DNA of 44,539 bases from Pseudooceanicola sp. (GCA_002709085.1 PAPR01000009.1:1-44539); one strand, 5' to 3'. Counted from the stretch's first letter, positions 34,433 through 43,925 are shown. Notes: generated from the letters alone by a model not told the origin. Program-made: numbers and translations.

Positions 34433-35887
34433 TTACAGTCGCGCAGAGGGCGGTGGATTGTTTCGCGAAATCGCCGTCGATGGCCAGAATTGATTCGGCT
34501 CGTCGCCGCGTTCCAGTTGTGCGCCGCGCGCCAGACCCGTCGCCAACCCGAGAAACGCAAAGAAGATCAGCCCAAGGTCCGGCGTCGCCCCCGTCAGCAG
34601 GGACGAAATCAGCAACGCCAGCGCACCGGACCGCAAGGCGCGGATCACGGAGGCCCGCTCCCCCCCGCCATGCCGGGCCTCGCGGTTGAACAGGACGCTC
34701 CCGATGAACATCAGGTAAAGCGCAGTGCCGATGACGCCGATACTGGCCAGCGTCGCCATCAGCCAACTGGAGCCGCGCACGCTGCCCAGACCGGCGCCCA
34801 GCCCATAGGTCTCGGCAAAGTTGAGGAAGGCCTGGGCATTCCAGCTCATCCGTTCAACGCCTGAGTCACCCTCCAGCTTGTCAAACAGCGTGGTGTCAAA
34901 GAAATCGCGGATTGGCGTCACCAGCTCGTAACTGACGACGACGACGATGACGCTTAGCCAGGCGGCCATCACAAAGCTGAGCGCGATCGAGACGGAGTGC
35001 CGGTTTACCTGCTGCCGTGCGCCGACCAGCGCAAGGCCAAGCGTGACAGTCACAACATAGGCGACAAAGGCGACATAGGCAGCCGAGGAGGTCGAGCGCA
35101 GCACCGCTACGGTCGCCAGCCCCAGCATGACCCTACCCAGCAGCGATTTCGGCTGCGAGAACCAGAACCGCAGCCAGAACCCAAACAGGCCGAGGCTGAA
35201 GTAGCCGTATGTGCTGGCCTCCGGGAAAGCGCCGACCATCCGCTTGATCCCGCCCATGGTCGCGGCGTCGAGCATCGAGTAATTCGCGCTGCGCAGAATA
35301 TCGAGCGCCTCGGGCAGGCCGATCGCATAGGTCAGCACGTCGAGCCAGCCAAGCGCCGCATTGAACCCGGTGGTGATCGCCACGGCGATCAGCGCGATCC
35401 GCGCATCGGGCCGCACCCGAAACACCGTCGCCGTCGCGAAAAAGATCGCACCACCCAGGATCAGGCGGAACAAGTGCGTGAGGTTGCCGGTGCTGGGACG
35501 CAGCTTGCTGCGCACGATGCCGCCGCCGTCGAGGTCGCGCGACAGGCTGAACACCTCGGTCTGGCCGCGAAACAGCGCCGGAAAAAATAGCGTCGCGAAG
35601 AGACCGAAGACCACGAGGAGGATCAGCCAGAACCCCGGCTGTCCCGGTCGCATGGTCCCCACGATCAACGCCAGCCCGCCCGAATGCAGCGCCACCATCA
35701 TGAAGATCGTTAGCGCGCCCAGGTCCGCCACGAGGATCGACGCGCCGCCAAGGGCCGGCATGTTGAAAGCCGCGGCCGCGCCCAATGCCGTGGCCGCCAG
35801 AAATATCCAGAACCCCCGCAAGGGCCCCTGAACCGCCAGCACGACGATTACGAGGATCGCCAGAAATGATGTCGCCACAACTTCCAT
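34433..35887 (-). CDS. O-antigen polymerase/ligase-like (Wzy-type) membrane protein
   Basis: 484 residues from the ATG at 35887; a TTG at 35929 is also open. About ten to twelve hydrophobic helices with one larger periplasmic loop (about 335-375) and a short charged C-terminus. The pattern, including GAFPEASTYGYFSLGLFGFWLRF and GLGAGLGSVRGSSWLMATLASIGVIG near the end, is characteristic of the Wzy/WaaL superfamily. It probably joins flipped repeat units in the periplasm. It precedes the ExoP-like gene on the same strand, with 231 bases between them. Polymerase rather than ligase is inferred from the neighbouring co-polymerase. Confidence 0.78.
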   Translation of the reverse strand: MEVVATSFLAILVIVVLAVQGPLRGFWIFLAATALGAAAAFNMPALGGASILVADLGALTIFMMVALHSGGLALIVGTMRPGQPGFWLILLVVFGLFATLFFPALFRGQTEVFSLSRDLDGGGIVRSKLRPSTGNLTHLFRLILGGAIFFATATVFRVRPDARIALIAVAITTGFNAALGWLDVLTYAIGLPEALDILRSANYSMLDAATMGGIKRMVGAFPEASTYGYFSLGLFGFWLRFWFSQPKSLLGRVMLGLATVAVLRSTSSAAYVAFVAYVVTVTLGLALVGARQQVNRHSVSIALSFVMAAWLSVIVVVVSYELVTPIRDFFDTTLFDKLEGDSGVERMSWNAQAFLNFAETYGLGAGLGSVRGSSWLMATLASIGVIGTALYLMFIGSVLFNREARHGGGERASVIRALRSGALALLISSLLTGATPDLGLIFFAFLGLATGLARGAQLERGDEPNQFWPSTAISRNNPPPSARL

Positions 35888-35980
35888 GCCCCTTAGAGCC
35901 CGCAGTTGCCGCCCGTCGTCAAGCCGCAAGGCCTGATTTATGGCGGTTGCGGGGACGGTTGTCGGTGCGCGCGGGCTCTA

Positions 35981-35997
35981 TGTCGCATCGCGCGACA
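35981..35997. repeat. Perfect 6-bp inverted repeat between Wzy-like and glycosidase genes
   Basis: TGTCGC (35981-35986) and GCGACA (35992-35997) around five bases, in the 286-base divergent gap. It could be an operator for either gene. No T-tract follows. The rest of the gap shows only the ribosome site of the glycosidase. Confidence 0.3.
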
Positions 35998-36173
35998 ATC
36001 ATGGGGACGAGGAGAGGGGGCTGTGCATCGTGATAGGCACCGGATGCCGATCAGTGACCGCCAGCCCTTGCCTGCCCGTCACGTTCCGCGCAATCTGATG
36101 CGATCCGGTCGAGCCGAGGTTGCTGCCTTCATAAGTGCCCGCGCTGGACTTCGACCCCATCCTAAGGAACGCG

Positions 36174-37847
36174 ATGCCCCGCCGTCTGATCTTTCCCATC
36201 CTGTTGTGCCTCCTGCCGACCATCGCATTTGCCCAGGCCCTGCGCGGCCCGACATTGGCGGCGGCGTCGAGCTTTGGTCAGGGTCTGCCCGAGGGATTGC
36301 TGGCCAAGACCCTCGAAACGGGGATCGACGATCTGCGCGATGAATTGTTCTGGTACCGGACCGAAGATACGGCAGGCGATTTCGTTTTCGACGACCCGAT
36401 GACCCTTTACCCGGACGCGCTGGAACAGGCGGGCGCGCGGCTTAGCCTGCTCGTCAACAACGGCCACGCCGGCTACGACGACGGCGACACACCCTATAGT
36501 GCGGCGGCGGTCGCGGGTTTCGGACGCCATGCCGCGGCGGTGGTCCAGCGGTTCCCGGCCACGCGGTCCGTCGAGGTGGGCAACGAGTTCAACAGCCAGA
36601 TGTTCATCTCGGGGCCTCTCAAGGATCAGGACCTTGCAGCGCGCGCGCGTGCCTATGTCGCCCTGTTGAAATCGGTGCGCGATCAGGTCGGTGCTATCGA
36701 CCCGACGGTGCGGATCATCGGTGGTGGGGTGCACTCCATCCCCGTGGCCTACCTCAAGCAGCTTGTCGACCTCGGCGCGGCAGAGATGATGGATTCCATC
36801 GCCCTTCACCCCTATGATACCCCGATTGAGTTGATCGCGGCCCAGATCGCGGTGATGCGCCGCCTGCCCGGGCTCGCCGACATGCCGGTGGAGATCACCG
36901 AGTTCGGCTCGGAATCGCGCGAGACCGCCTCGGCGGACATGGTGCGCGGTTATTGCCAGATGGCGCTCTCGGGCGTGACCCGCATGGTCTGGTATCCGCT
37001 GAACGATCGCGGCGACGGCTATGTGCCCTTGATCGACGCCTCCCTGACGCCGACTGCCGCTTATGACACCTACGCCTACCTGCGCGCCGAGTTCGAAGGC
37101 GCAAGGGTGCAGGATGCCGCGCCCGATCCTTTCACGCGCGCCTGCCTCTTTGACGGGCGCAAGCTGATCCTCTGGGGCATGCCGCGCAAGCTGACGCTGT
37201 TGTCGGATGCGGTGACGCTGCGGGATACCACTGGCGCGCCGCTGGAGACCCGCGAAGCGATGCTGTCCGAGGGCGACCCGCTGATCCTGACGTCAGAAAC
37301 CCCGCTGGTCGAGGGGAGGGACTATGTGCTGGCCCCACAAGAGGTAATCGCCGACAGCTATTTTCAGTTCACCTATCCCGATGGTTTCGAAGGGGCGGCG
37401 ATGGACCCCCTCAGCCGCAGCATGCGCGACCGGAACGGTACGCACCCCTTGCAGACAATGCCCGGTCAATCCGGCCCCGGTCGTCCTTGGACCCCGTGGC
37501 TCGGCACGCCGGAGAACGGTGATCTGCGGTTGTTGTCACGTGTGATGCTGCCCGTCGGCTCGTCCGACTGGCCGGTCGAGATCCTGCATGCCTTTACAGC
37601 GCCCGAGGCGATGACGCTCAAGGTCGATGCCAGCTTTGACACGGTGGCGGAGGATGGGCGCATCGACGTGACCCTCAGCGCCGCAAACCAGCCTGTGAGG
37701 ACGTGGAAAGACGCAAACACCGTCCCTATCGAAGACAACACCTTGCGCCTGAGCGCTGGCGAGACCGTCGAGATCGCGGTCAGTCCCGCCGCCGGGTCAG
37801 ATGACAACTTGACCCGCTACCGCATCACCCTGCGCAAAGCGCCTTAG
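36174..37847 (+). CDS. Secreted clan GH-A glycoside hydrolase (PslG-like role)
   Basis: 557 residues. A signal peptide (PRRLIFPILLCLLPTIAFAQA) leads a TIM-barrel domain with the two clan GH-A acids: Glu138 in EVGNEFNSQMF as probable acid/base and Glu243 in VEITEFGSES as probable nucleophile. A beta-rich C-terminal part of about 230 residues follows and may bind carbohydrate. The ATG at 36174 has AAGGA five bases upstream; the frame is open to 36135 without a better start. Its place beside polymerase and co-polymerase genes suggests trimming or release of the polymer, as PslG (GH39) does for Psl. GH family assignment is tentative. Confidence 0.72.
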   Translation: MPRRLIFPILLCLLPTIAFAQALRGPTLAAASSFGQGLPEGLLAKTLETGIDDLRDELFWYRTEDTAGDFVFDDPMTLYPDALEQAGARLSLLVNNGHAGYDDGDTPYSAAAVAGFGRHAAAVVQRFPATRSVEVGNEFNSQMFISGPLKDQDLAARARAYVALLKSVRDQVGAIDPTVRIIGGGVHSIPVAYLKQLVDLGAAEMMDSIALHPYDTPIELIAAQIAVMRRLPGLADMPVEITEFGSESRETASADMVRGYCQMALSGVTRMVWYPLNDRGDGYVPLIDASLTPTAAYDTYAYLRAEFEGARVQDAAPDPFTRACLFDGRKLILWGMPRKLTLLSDAVTLRDTTGAPLETREAMLSEGDPLILTSETPLVEGRDYVLAPQEVIADSYFQFTYPDGFEGAAMDPLSRSMRDRNGTHPLQTMPGQSGPGRPWTPWLGTPENGDLRLLSRVMLPVGSSDWPVEILHAFTAPEAMTLKVDASFDTVAEDGRIDVTLSAANQPVRTWKDANTVPIEDNTLRLSAGETVEIAVSPAAGSDDNLTRYRITLRKAP

Positions 37848-37883
37848 CAAGGCCCCTGCGCAAGGCCGCGTCGCAAGTGGCCT

Positions 37884-40691
37884 CTAGTGCGCCTCCGCCC
37901 AGTTCAGACCCTGACCCGCATCGACCACCAGCGGCACGTCGATCTTGACGGCGGGCTCGCAAGCCCCCTCCATCACCGCGCGGGCGACGGCGGTGACCTC
38001 TTCGACGGCGGAGTCTTCGACCTCGAACACCAATTCGTCGTGGACCTGTAACAGCATCTTGGCCGGCAGCCCCGCGATGGCCTCGGGCATCCGGACCATG
38101 GCGCGGCGGATGATGTCGGCGGCGGTGCCCTGAATGGGCGCGTTGATCGCGGCGCGTTTGGCAAATCCGGCGCGCGGCCCCTTGGCGTCGATCTCGGGGG
38201 TGTGGATGCGCCGTCCGAACAGCGTCTCGACATAGCCGTGCGCTTTGCCAAAGGCAGTGGTCGCGTCCATGTAGGTACGGATACCGGGAAAGCGTTCAAA
38301 GTAGCGATCGATGAAGCCCTGCGCCTCGGCTCGCGGGATCCTCAGGTTGCGCGCGAGGCCAAAGCCCGAGATGCCATAGATCACGCCGAAGTTGATCGCC
38401 TTGGCCTGCCGGCGCACGTCCGGCGTCATGTCCGCCAGCGCAACGTTGAACATTTCCGAAGCCGTCGCGGCGTGAATGTCCTGCCCGTCCTCAAAGGCTT
38501 CCTTCAACGCCGGAATATCCGCGATATGGGCGAGGATGCGCAATTCGATTTGCGAATAATCGAGGGAGAGCAGAACCTTGCCCTCATCCGCGATAAACGC
38601 CTCGCGGATACGCCGCCCCTCTTCGGAGCGTACGGGGATATTCTGCAGGTTCGGATCGGAGGAGGCCAATCGCCCGGTGTTCGCCCCGGTCTGCTGATAG
38701 CTGGTGTGCACCCGCCCCGTTTCGGGGTGGATATGGGTCTGCAGGCTGTCGGTATAGGTCGATTTCAGCTTGGAGAGCTGCCGCCAGTCCAGCACCCGAC
38801 CCGGCAGATCGTGCAGGGTGGCGAGGTCTTCCAGCACGTCGGCGCCGGTCGCATAGGCCCCGGTCTTGCCCTTCTTGCCGCCCTCCAGCCCCATCCGGTC
38901 GAACAGGATCTCGCCCAACTGCTTGGGAGAGCCGACGTTGAACGTCTCGCCGGCCAGCTCGTGAATCTCGGCCTCCAGCCCGGCCATCTTCTGGGCAAAG
39001 GCGTTGGACATTCGCGACAGGGTATCCCGGTCGACCTTGATGCCGTGCATCTCCATCTGCGCCAACACGGGCGAGAGCGGGCGTTCCAGCGTCTCGTAGA
39101 CCGTCGTGACCTTCTTGGCGTGCAGTTGCGGCTTCAGCACCTGCCAGAGGCGCAGGGTGACATCCGCGTCTTCGGCGGCATAGGCGCTGGCCTTGTCGAC
39201 GGGCACCTTGTCAAAGGTGATCATGCTCTTGCCCGCGCCGATCAGCTCTTTGATCGGGATGCAGGTGTGATCGAGGTAGCGGTCGGCCAGCGTGTCCATC
39301 CCGTGCCCGTGCAACCCGGCGTTCAGCGCGTAGCTGATCAGCATGGTGTCGTCGAAGGGCGCGACCGTGATGCCGTAGCGTTTCAGCATCTTTGCGTCAT
39401 ATTTCATGTTCTGACCGATCTTGAGGATCGCGTCGTCCTCCAGCACCGGGGCCAGCAGGGTCAGCGCCTCGGTCTCGGACATCTGCCCGTCGGCCAGCGC
39501 GTCGGAGGCGAACAACCCTTCGCCCTCGCTCGCCTTGTGATTCAGCGGGATATAACAGGCGACGCCGGGATCGGTGGCCAGCGAAATCCCGACCAGTTCG
39601 GCGCGCATGTCGTCCAGCCCGGTCGTTTCGGTATCGACCGCGACATAGCCCCGTTCGCGGATCCGCGCGATCCAGAGGGCCAGGTGATCGGCGTCGCGCA
39701 CCGTCTCATAAGTGCTGTGGTCGATCGCGGGCATCTCCACGGCGGCGGGCGCGTCCTGACCGCCGCTCACGGCAACCTCGGGCAGGGCGGGGGCCTCGAC
39801 CCCCATCTGATCCGCGATCCGTTTGGTGAGGGTGCGGAACTCCATCTCGTTGAGGAATGGCAGGAGGACCTCGGTATCCGGGTCCATCACCTCCAGATCG
39901 TCGAGGGTGAAATCCAGCGGAGTCGCGCAATCGAGTTGCACCAGACGTTTGGACAGTTCGATCTGCGCGCGGTGGTCGATCAGGGTCTGTCGCCGCTTGG
40001 GCTGCTTGATCTCTCCTGCCCGGTCCAGCAGGGTCTCCAGATCGCCGTATTCGTTGATCAACAGGGCGGCGGTCTTGATCCCGATGCCGGGCGCGCCGGG
40101 CACGTTGTCCACACTGTCCCCGGCCAGCGCCTGCACGTCGACGACGCGCTCGGGACCGACGCCGAACTTGGCCTCGACCCCCTCCACGCCGATGCGCAGG
40201 TTCTTCATGGCGTCCAGCATCTCCACGCCGCCGCCGACCAGCTGCATCAGATCCTTGTCCGAGCTGATGATCGTGACCCGTCCGCCGGCGTCGCGGGCCT
40301 GACAGGCGAGGGTGGCGATGATGTCGTCGGCCTCGAACCCTTCAAGCTCCTTGCAGGCGATGTTGAAGGCTTCGGTCGCGCGGCGGGTCAGGGGGATCTG
40401 AGGGCGCAGATCCTCGGGCATCGCGTCGCGGTTCGCCTTGTAGAGGTCGTACATATCGTTGCGGAAGGTGTGGCTGCCCTTGTCAAAGATCACCGCCACA
40501 TGCGTCGGCGCATCGGGGCCGGTGTTCCCCTCGACGTAGCGGTGCAACATGTTGCAGAACCCCGAGACCGCGCCGATCGGCAAGCCATCGGACTTGCGCG
40601 TCAGGGGCGGCAATGCGTGATAGGCGCGAAAGATAAAGGCCGACCCGTCGATCAGGTGCAGGTGGCAGCCTTTGCCGAATGTCTGGGTCAT
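37884..40691 (-). CDS. polA: DNA polymerase I
   Basis: 935 residues, full length. The 5'-3' exonuclease domain (about 1-290) opens with HLIDGSAFIFRAYHALPPLTRKSDG. The 3'-5' proofreading domain is active-looking: DTETTGLD near 350, GQNMKYDAKM, and YAAEDADVTLRLW. The polymerase domain has motif A LLSLDYSQIELRILAH (near 711), motif B RRQAKAINFGVIYGIS and motif C LQVHDELVFEV (near 884). It fills gaps and removes RNA primers. It converges with the glycosidase gene across a 36-base gap without a clear terminator. An 842-codon open frame on the opposite strand is a composition artefact. Confidence 0.97.
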   Translation of the reverse strand: MTQTFGKGCHLHLIDGSAFIFRAYHALPPLTRKSDGLPIGAVSGFCNMLHRYVEGNTGPDAPTHVAVIFDKGSHTFRNDMYDLYKANRDAMPEDLRPQIPLTRRATEAFNIACKELEGFEADDIIATLACQARDAGGRVTIISSDKDLMQLVGGGVEMLDAMKNLRIGVEGVEAKFGVGPERVVDVQALAGDSVDNVPGAPGIGIKTAALLINEYGDLETLLDRAGEIKQPKRRQTLIDHRAQIELSKRLVQLDCATPLDFTLDDLEVMDPDTEVLLPFLNEMEFRTLTKRIADQMGVEAPALPEVAVSGGQDAPAAVEMPAIDHSTYETVRDADHLALWIARIRERGYVAVDTETTGLDDMRAELVGISLATDPGVACYIPLNHKASEGEGLFASDALADGQMSETEALTLLAPVLEDDAILKIGQNMKYDAKMLKRYGITVAPFDDTMLISYALNAGLHGHGMDTLADRYLDHTCIPIKELIGAGKSMITFDKVPVDKASAYAAEDADVTLRLWQVLKPQLHAKKVTTVYETLERPLSPVLAQMEMHGIKVDRDTLSRMSNAFAQKMAGLEAEIHELAGETFNVGSPKQLGEILFDRMGLEGGKKGKTGAYATGADVLEDLATLHDLPGRVLDWRQLSKLKSTYTDSLQTHIHPETGRVHTSYQQTGANTGRLASSDPNLQNIPVRSEEGRRIREAFIADEGKVLLSLDYSQIELRILAHIADIPALKEAFEDGQDIHAATASEMFNVALADMTPDVRRQAKAINFGVIYGISGFGLARNLRIPRAEAQGFIDRYFERFPGIRTYMDATTAFGKAHGYVETLFGRRIHTPEIDAKGPRAGFAKRAAINAPIQGTAADIIRRAMVRMPEAIAGLPAKMLLQVHDELVFEVEDSAVEEVTAVARAVMEGACEPAVKIDVPLVVDAGQGLNWAEAH

Positions 40692-40816
40692 GGGGGGCCT
40701 CCGGTGATGGGTGCGCCGGTTGTGCCATGATCGGACTGGGGCCGCCAGCCGCAGTTTGTGGTGCGGCGCGGCACGATGCTATGGAGATTGCGCCTGCGGT
40801 GGTCAGTTTGTGGAGG

Positions 40817-41794
40817 TCAGCCAGTCGACGTTGCTGACAAGGCCCGCGCGAACATCGCCGGATCAACGTTCCCGCCGGAAATCACCGCGATCACAGCCTC
40901 ACCCTCGATCTCGTCAACGCGCAGCAGCGCGGCGGCCAGTGCCACCGCCCCTCCGGGTTCCACTACGAGCTTCAGGCGCAGGAATGCCTGCGCCATGGCA
41001 TAAAGCGCGTCATCATCACTTACCACCAGACCGGGACCGCACAACTTACGCAGGATCGGAAAGGTCAGATCGCCCGGGCGCGGCGTCACGATGGCGTCGC
41101 AGATCGAACCGTCCATCGCCGGGTTCTCGACAATGGCACCGCCGCGCAGTGATCGGGCGACGTCATCGAATCCATGTGGTTCGACGGGGCGAACCCGTAG
41201 CCCGCTGGCCCGATCCGCCAGCGCCAGGGCGATTCCCGATGTCAGGCCGCCCCCGCCGCAACAGACCAGCACATCCGCGCGGCTGATACCCGCTTTGGCC
41301 ACCTGTTCGGCGATTTCGAGACCAACGGTGCCTTGACCCGCTATCACCTGCGCGTCGTCGTAGGGTTTCACCAGCGTCAGGCCGAGGGATTGCGCCAGCG
41401 CCTGTCCCTTGGCCTCGCGATCCTCGCGCGTCCGGTCATACAGCACCACCTCCGCGCCAAGCGCTTCGGTATTTTCACGCTTTAACGCCGGGGCATCGGC
41501 GGGCATCAGGATCACCGCCCGCACACCATGGGCGCGGGCCGCCCAGGCGACACCCTGCGCGTGGTTGCCCGAGGAATAGGCCATCACGCCGCCCGCGCGC
41601 TGCGCCGGGTCCATCGCCGACAGGGCCGACCACGCGCCGCGCGCCTTGAAGCTGCCGGTATGTTGCAGACATTCGGGTTTCACAAAGACGCGCCGACCCG
41701 CGATCTCGTCCAGAAACGGGGAGGTCAGCAGGGGCGTGCGGCGCAGGTGTCCGCTTGCCCGGTCCGCTGCCGCCTCGATCATCGCGATATTCAT
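40817..41794 (-). CDS. Threonine ammonia-lyase / serine-threonine dehydratase (PLP)
   Basis: 325 residues, fold type II PLP enzyme that deaminates threonine to 2-oxobutyrate, or serine to pyruvate. PLP lysine is Lys50 in HTGSFKARGA; phosphate-binding loop CGGGGLTSG; SSGNHAQG and SGGNVD are also present. No C-terminal ACT regulatory domain, so it is the short, catabolic-like type without isoleucine feedback. The ATG at 41794 overlaps the stop of the upstream hydrolase gene (ATGA), which decides the start over a codon at 41812. Confidence 0.88.
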   Translation of the reverse strand: MNIAMIEAAADRASGHLRRTPLLTSPFLDEIAGRRVFVKPECLQHTGSFKARGAWSALSAMDPAQRAGGVMAYSSGNHAQGVAWAARAHGVRAVILMPADAPALKRENTEALGAEVVLYDRTREDREAKGQALAQSLGLTLVKPYDDAQVIAGQGTVGLEIAEQVAKAGISRADVLVCCGGGGLTSGIALALADRASGLRVRPVEPHGFDDVARSLRGGAIVENPAMDGSICDAIVTPRPGDLTFPILRKLCGPGLVVSDDDALYAMAQAFLRLKLVVEPGGAVALAAALLRVDEIEGEAVIAVISGGNVDPAMFARALSATSTG

Positions 41795-42618
41795 GCCAGT
41801 TGAGCTTGCCATTCGCGCAACGCCGTCAGCGCCTCGGGCTCGTCGAGAAACGGGATGTGACCGCGGTCGGGAACCTGAGCGACGATGGCCCCAGGATGAC
41901 GTCGGATCATCTCGGCCAGGGTATCTTCGCTCAGGAGGTCAGAGTTCGCGCCGTGAATGATCGCCAGCGGCAACCCCTCCAGACGGTCGAAGAACGGCCA
42001 GAGGTCGGTTTGGGGCGCATCGAAGCCCGGAACGACGGCGTCGCGCAACTTGGGGTCATAGTTGATCCGCAACCCCTCGGTCGTTTCGCGATTGATATGC
42101 GACATGAACGTGACCCAGCGCGATTTCGGCACGTTGGCGAACCGCGGGTTGTTTTGCATCTGCGCCTCTGCCGCATCTTCCAGCGTCGCAAAGGCTGGAT
42201 TGATTCCGAGGTAGGATTTGATTGCGCCCAGTCCGCCGGGATCCAGCACCGGGCCGACGTCGTTCAGCGCGACGCCGCACAGCCGGTCGCGCGCAGTTGC
42301 CGCAAGGACCATCGCGATGATTCCGCCGCGCGAGGTGCCCAGCACTGCCGCCCTGTCGATTCCGAGGTGATCCAGCAGGGCCAGCGCATCGCCGGCTTCG
42401 ACCGGTACCTCGTAGGTCGCGTGATCGGCCCAATCGGATTTGCCCCGCCCGCGGTAATCCATCCGGATCATCCGCACCCCGGTCAGATGCGGGGCGACAA
42501 AGTCAAAGTCGCGTGCGTTCCGGGTCAGCCCCGAGAGGCAAAGCAGGGGAGGGGCGTCTCCTTCGCCCTGATCTTCGTAGTAAAGCGTGGTTCCGTCAGG
42601 CGCGTTGAAGGTCGGCAC
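41791..42618 (-). CDS. Alpha/beta-fold hydrolase
   Basis: 275 residues of a single alpha/beta-hydrolase domain. Oxyanion region LCLSGLTRNARDFD, nucleophile Ser96 in LGTSRGG, candidate acid in HGANSDLLSE and His in VPDRGHIPFLDEPEAL. The substrate cannot be told; esterases, dehalogenases and lactonases share this pattern. It sits between a haloacid dehalogenase gene (15-base gap) and a threonine dehydratase gene (four-base overlap), which suggests a catabolic operon, though no single pathway is obvious. Confidence 0.82.
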   Translation of the reverse strand: MPTFNAPDGTTLYYEDQGEGDAPPLLCLSGLTRNARDFDFVAPHLTGVRMIRMDYRGRGKSDWADHATYEVPVEAGDALALLDHLGIDRAAVLGTSRGGIIAMVLAATARDRLCGVALNDVGPVLDPGGLGAIKSYLGINPAFATLEDAAEAQMQNNPRFANVPKSRWVTFMSHINRETTEGLRINYDPKLRDAVVPGFDAPQTDLWPFFDRLEGLPLAIIHGANSDLLSEDTLAEMIRRHPGAIVAQVPDRGHIPFLDEPEALTALREWQAQLA

Positions 42619-42633
42619 GGTGTTTCCTCCTGC

Positions 42634-43317
42634 TCAGATGTCGTCCAGATCGAGGATTTGTGTCAAATTCGACAGGATGTGATCGGGTTGGCCCGGCATC
42701 CGGTCGACGGGATCGCCACGCCGGTTCACCCAGGCGACACGAAAGCCGTAGGATGCCGCCGCCGCCGCGTCCCACCCGTTGGAGGACACGAACAGCACGT
42801 CCTGCGGGCGGACTACAAAATGCTCGCCGACCAGATCGTAGACCTTTGCAGAGGGCTTGAAGATGCCGATGTCCTCGACCGAGATCACCGCATCGAGGCG
42901 GTCGCTCAGGCCCGCAGAAGTCACCGCATCGGCGAGCATCCCGGGCGAGCCATTGGAAAGGATCGCGGTCGCCTTGCCCATCTCGCGCAGGCGCGCCAGC
43001 ACATCCGCCACCTCGGGATAGGCGTCGAGTTCGCGGTATAGCTGGAGCAGGCGCTTGCGCATCGCCGGGTCTTTCAGACCGCGCGCATCCATCGCCCAAT
43101 CAAGCCCGTCCTTGGTCACCTGCCAGAAATCGCAATGCTGTTTCGTGATCGCGCGCAGCCAGGAATATTCCAACTGCTTGCGCCGCCAATCCTCGGCCAG
43201 ATCGGCCCATGTGCCCGACAGCCCTGAAAGGGCGGGGTCCTGTGCCGCCATGCGTGCGGCCGCCGAGACATCGAACAGGGTACCATAGGCATCGAACACG
43301 CAAGTTGTGATAGGCAT
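42634..43317 (-). CDS. (S)-2-haloacid dehalogenase, type II (HAD superfamily)
   Basis: 227 residues. Nucleophile Asp9 in VFDAYGTLFDV, motif II Ser in LSNGSPGML, the conserved Lys in GIFKPSAKVYDL and the type II signature FVSSNGWDAAAA. It hydrolyses L-2-haloalkanoates to D-2-hydroxy acids in the cytoplasm. The ATG at 43317 has AGGGAGA about six bases upstream. It is first in a three-gene minus-strand operon with the hydrolase and the threonine dehydratase. The physiological substrate may be a marine halogenated acid or another small acid; that is inference. Confidence 0.9.
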   Translation of the reverse strand: MPITTCVFDAYGTLFDVSAAARMAAQDPALSGLSGTWADLAEDWRRKQLEYSWLRAITKQHCDFWQVTKDGLDWAMDARGLKDPAMRKRLLQLYRELDAYPEVADVLARLREMGKATAILSNGSPGMLADAVTSAGLSDRLDAVISVEDIGIFKPSAKVYDLVGEHFVVRPQDVLFVSSNGWDAAAAASYGFRVAWVNRRGDPVDRMPGQPDHILSNLTQILDLDDI

Positions 43318-43412
43318 CGGGCTCTCCCTTGATGGTGCTGGCTGTCACCTTCCTACACAAGTCTGCGGGTCACAAGTCGATGTGATCATGGGCCGGACAG
43401 CCGATCGGGCCG

Positions 43413-43442
43413 TCAGGCAAACCCTCAGGCAAACCATCAGGC
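43413..43442. repeat. Short 12-bp tandem repeat (2.5 copies)
   Basis: TCAGGCAAACC(C/A) occurs twice in tandem (43413-43436), followed by a third partial TCAGGC (43437-43442). It lies in the gap between irr and the dehalogenase gene. No function is evident. Confidence 0.5.
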
Positions 43443-43508
43443 GCGCGGGCGCAGGTTTGCCATCTGTTGGCCAGAACCGGTCGAGGGCAGGACGGTAGGT
43501 CCGAAAGG

Positions 43509-43925
43509 TCAGCTCCGACGCAGGCGAATGACGACATCGACCTTGCTCAACTCCGCGCCCTCGGGGATTTTCGGCAGGCTGGAGATTTTCAATTGGTCAG
43601 CGGGAGCATCGGTCAGCTCGCCGGTATCTTCCCAAAAGAAATGCGGGTGGTCGTGAGTATTTGTGTCAAAATAGCTCTTCGATCCATCCACGGTAATTTC
43701 CTGCATCAAGCCGGCATCGCAGAATGCCCGTAACGTATTGTAAACAGTAGCCAAAGAGACCGACTGCCCGCTATCTTGCGCTGCTGCAAACAGGCTTTCG
43801 GCGGTCACGTGACGATTTTGCCCGTCACCGACCAGGAGGTCGGCTAACAGGGCGCGTTGCCGAGTGGGGCGCAAGCCGCCACGGGTCAGCCAAGCGGAGC
43901 TGTGGGAACTGGCCTTATCTGTCAT
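43509..43925 (-). CDS. irr: Iron response regulator Irr (Fur family)
   Basis: 138 residues from the ATG at 43925; the frame extends to 43949, but AGG lies six bases before 43925 and the family start MTDKASSHS fits. Helix-turn-helix part: GLRPTRQRALLADLL, then TAESLFAAA and SLATVYNTLRAF. The dimerisation part holds the Irr-type His motif HDHPHFF (91-97) instead of the Fur HHDH pattern. I see no GCP-type heme regulatory motif, as is common outside Bradyrhizobium. Irr represses heme synthesis and activates or represses iron genes when iron is scarce, and is degraded or released upon heme binding. Divergent from fabA, an arrangement usual in this group. Confidence 0.9.
   Translation of the reverse strand: MTDKASSHSSAWLTRGGLRPTRQRALLADLLVGDGQNRHVTAESLFAAAQDSGQSVSLATVYNTLRAFCDAGLMQEITVDGSKSYFDTNTHDHPHFFWEDTGELTDAPADQLKISSLPKIPEGAELSKVDVVIRLRRS

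Noticed and set aside
37848..37883. Bidirectional terminator between the glycosidase and polA genes
   Set aside because: GC-rich words are present, but no stable hairpin followed by a T-tract in either direction.
38202..40730. 842-codon open frame on the strand opposite polA
   Set aside because: It mirrors the polA codon pattern in GC-rich DNA, has low-complexity H/G/R/V composition, and matches no family; polA itself is complete with all motifs.
43318..43508. Possible small gene between irr and the dehalogenase gene
   Set aside because: The short frame here is rich in repeats (tandem TCAGGCAAACC) and shows no ribosome site or recognisable protein.
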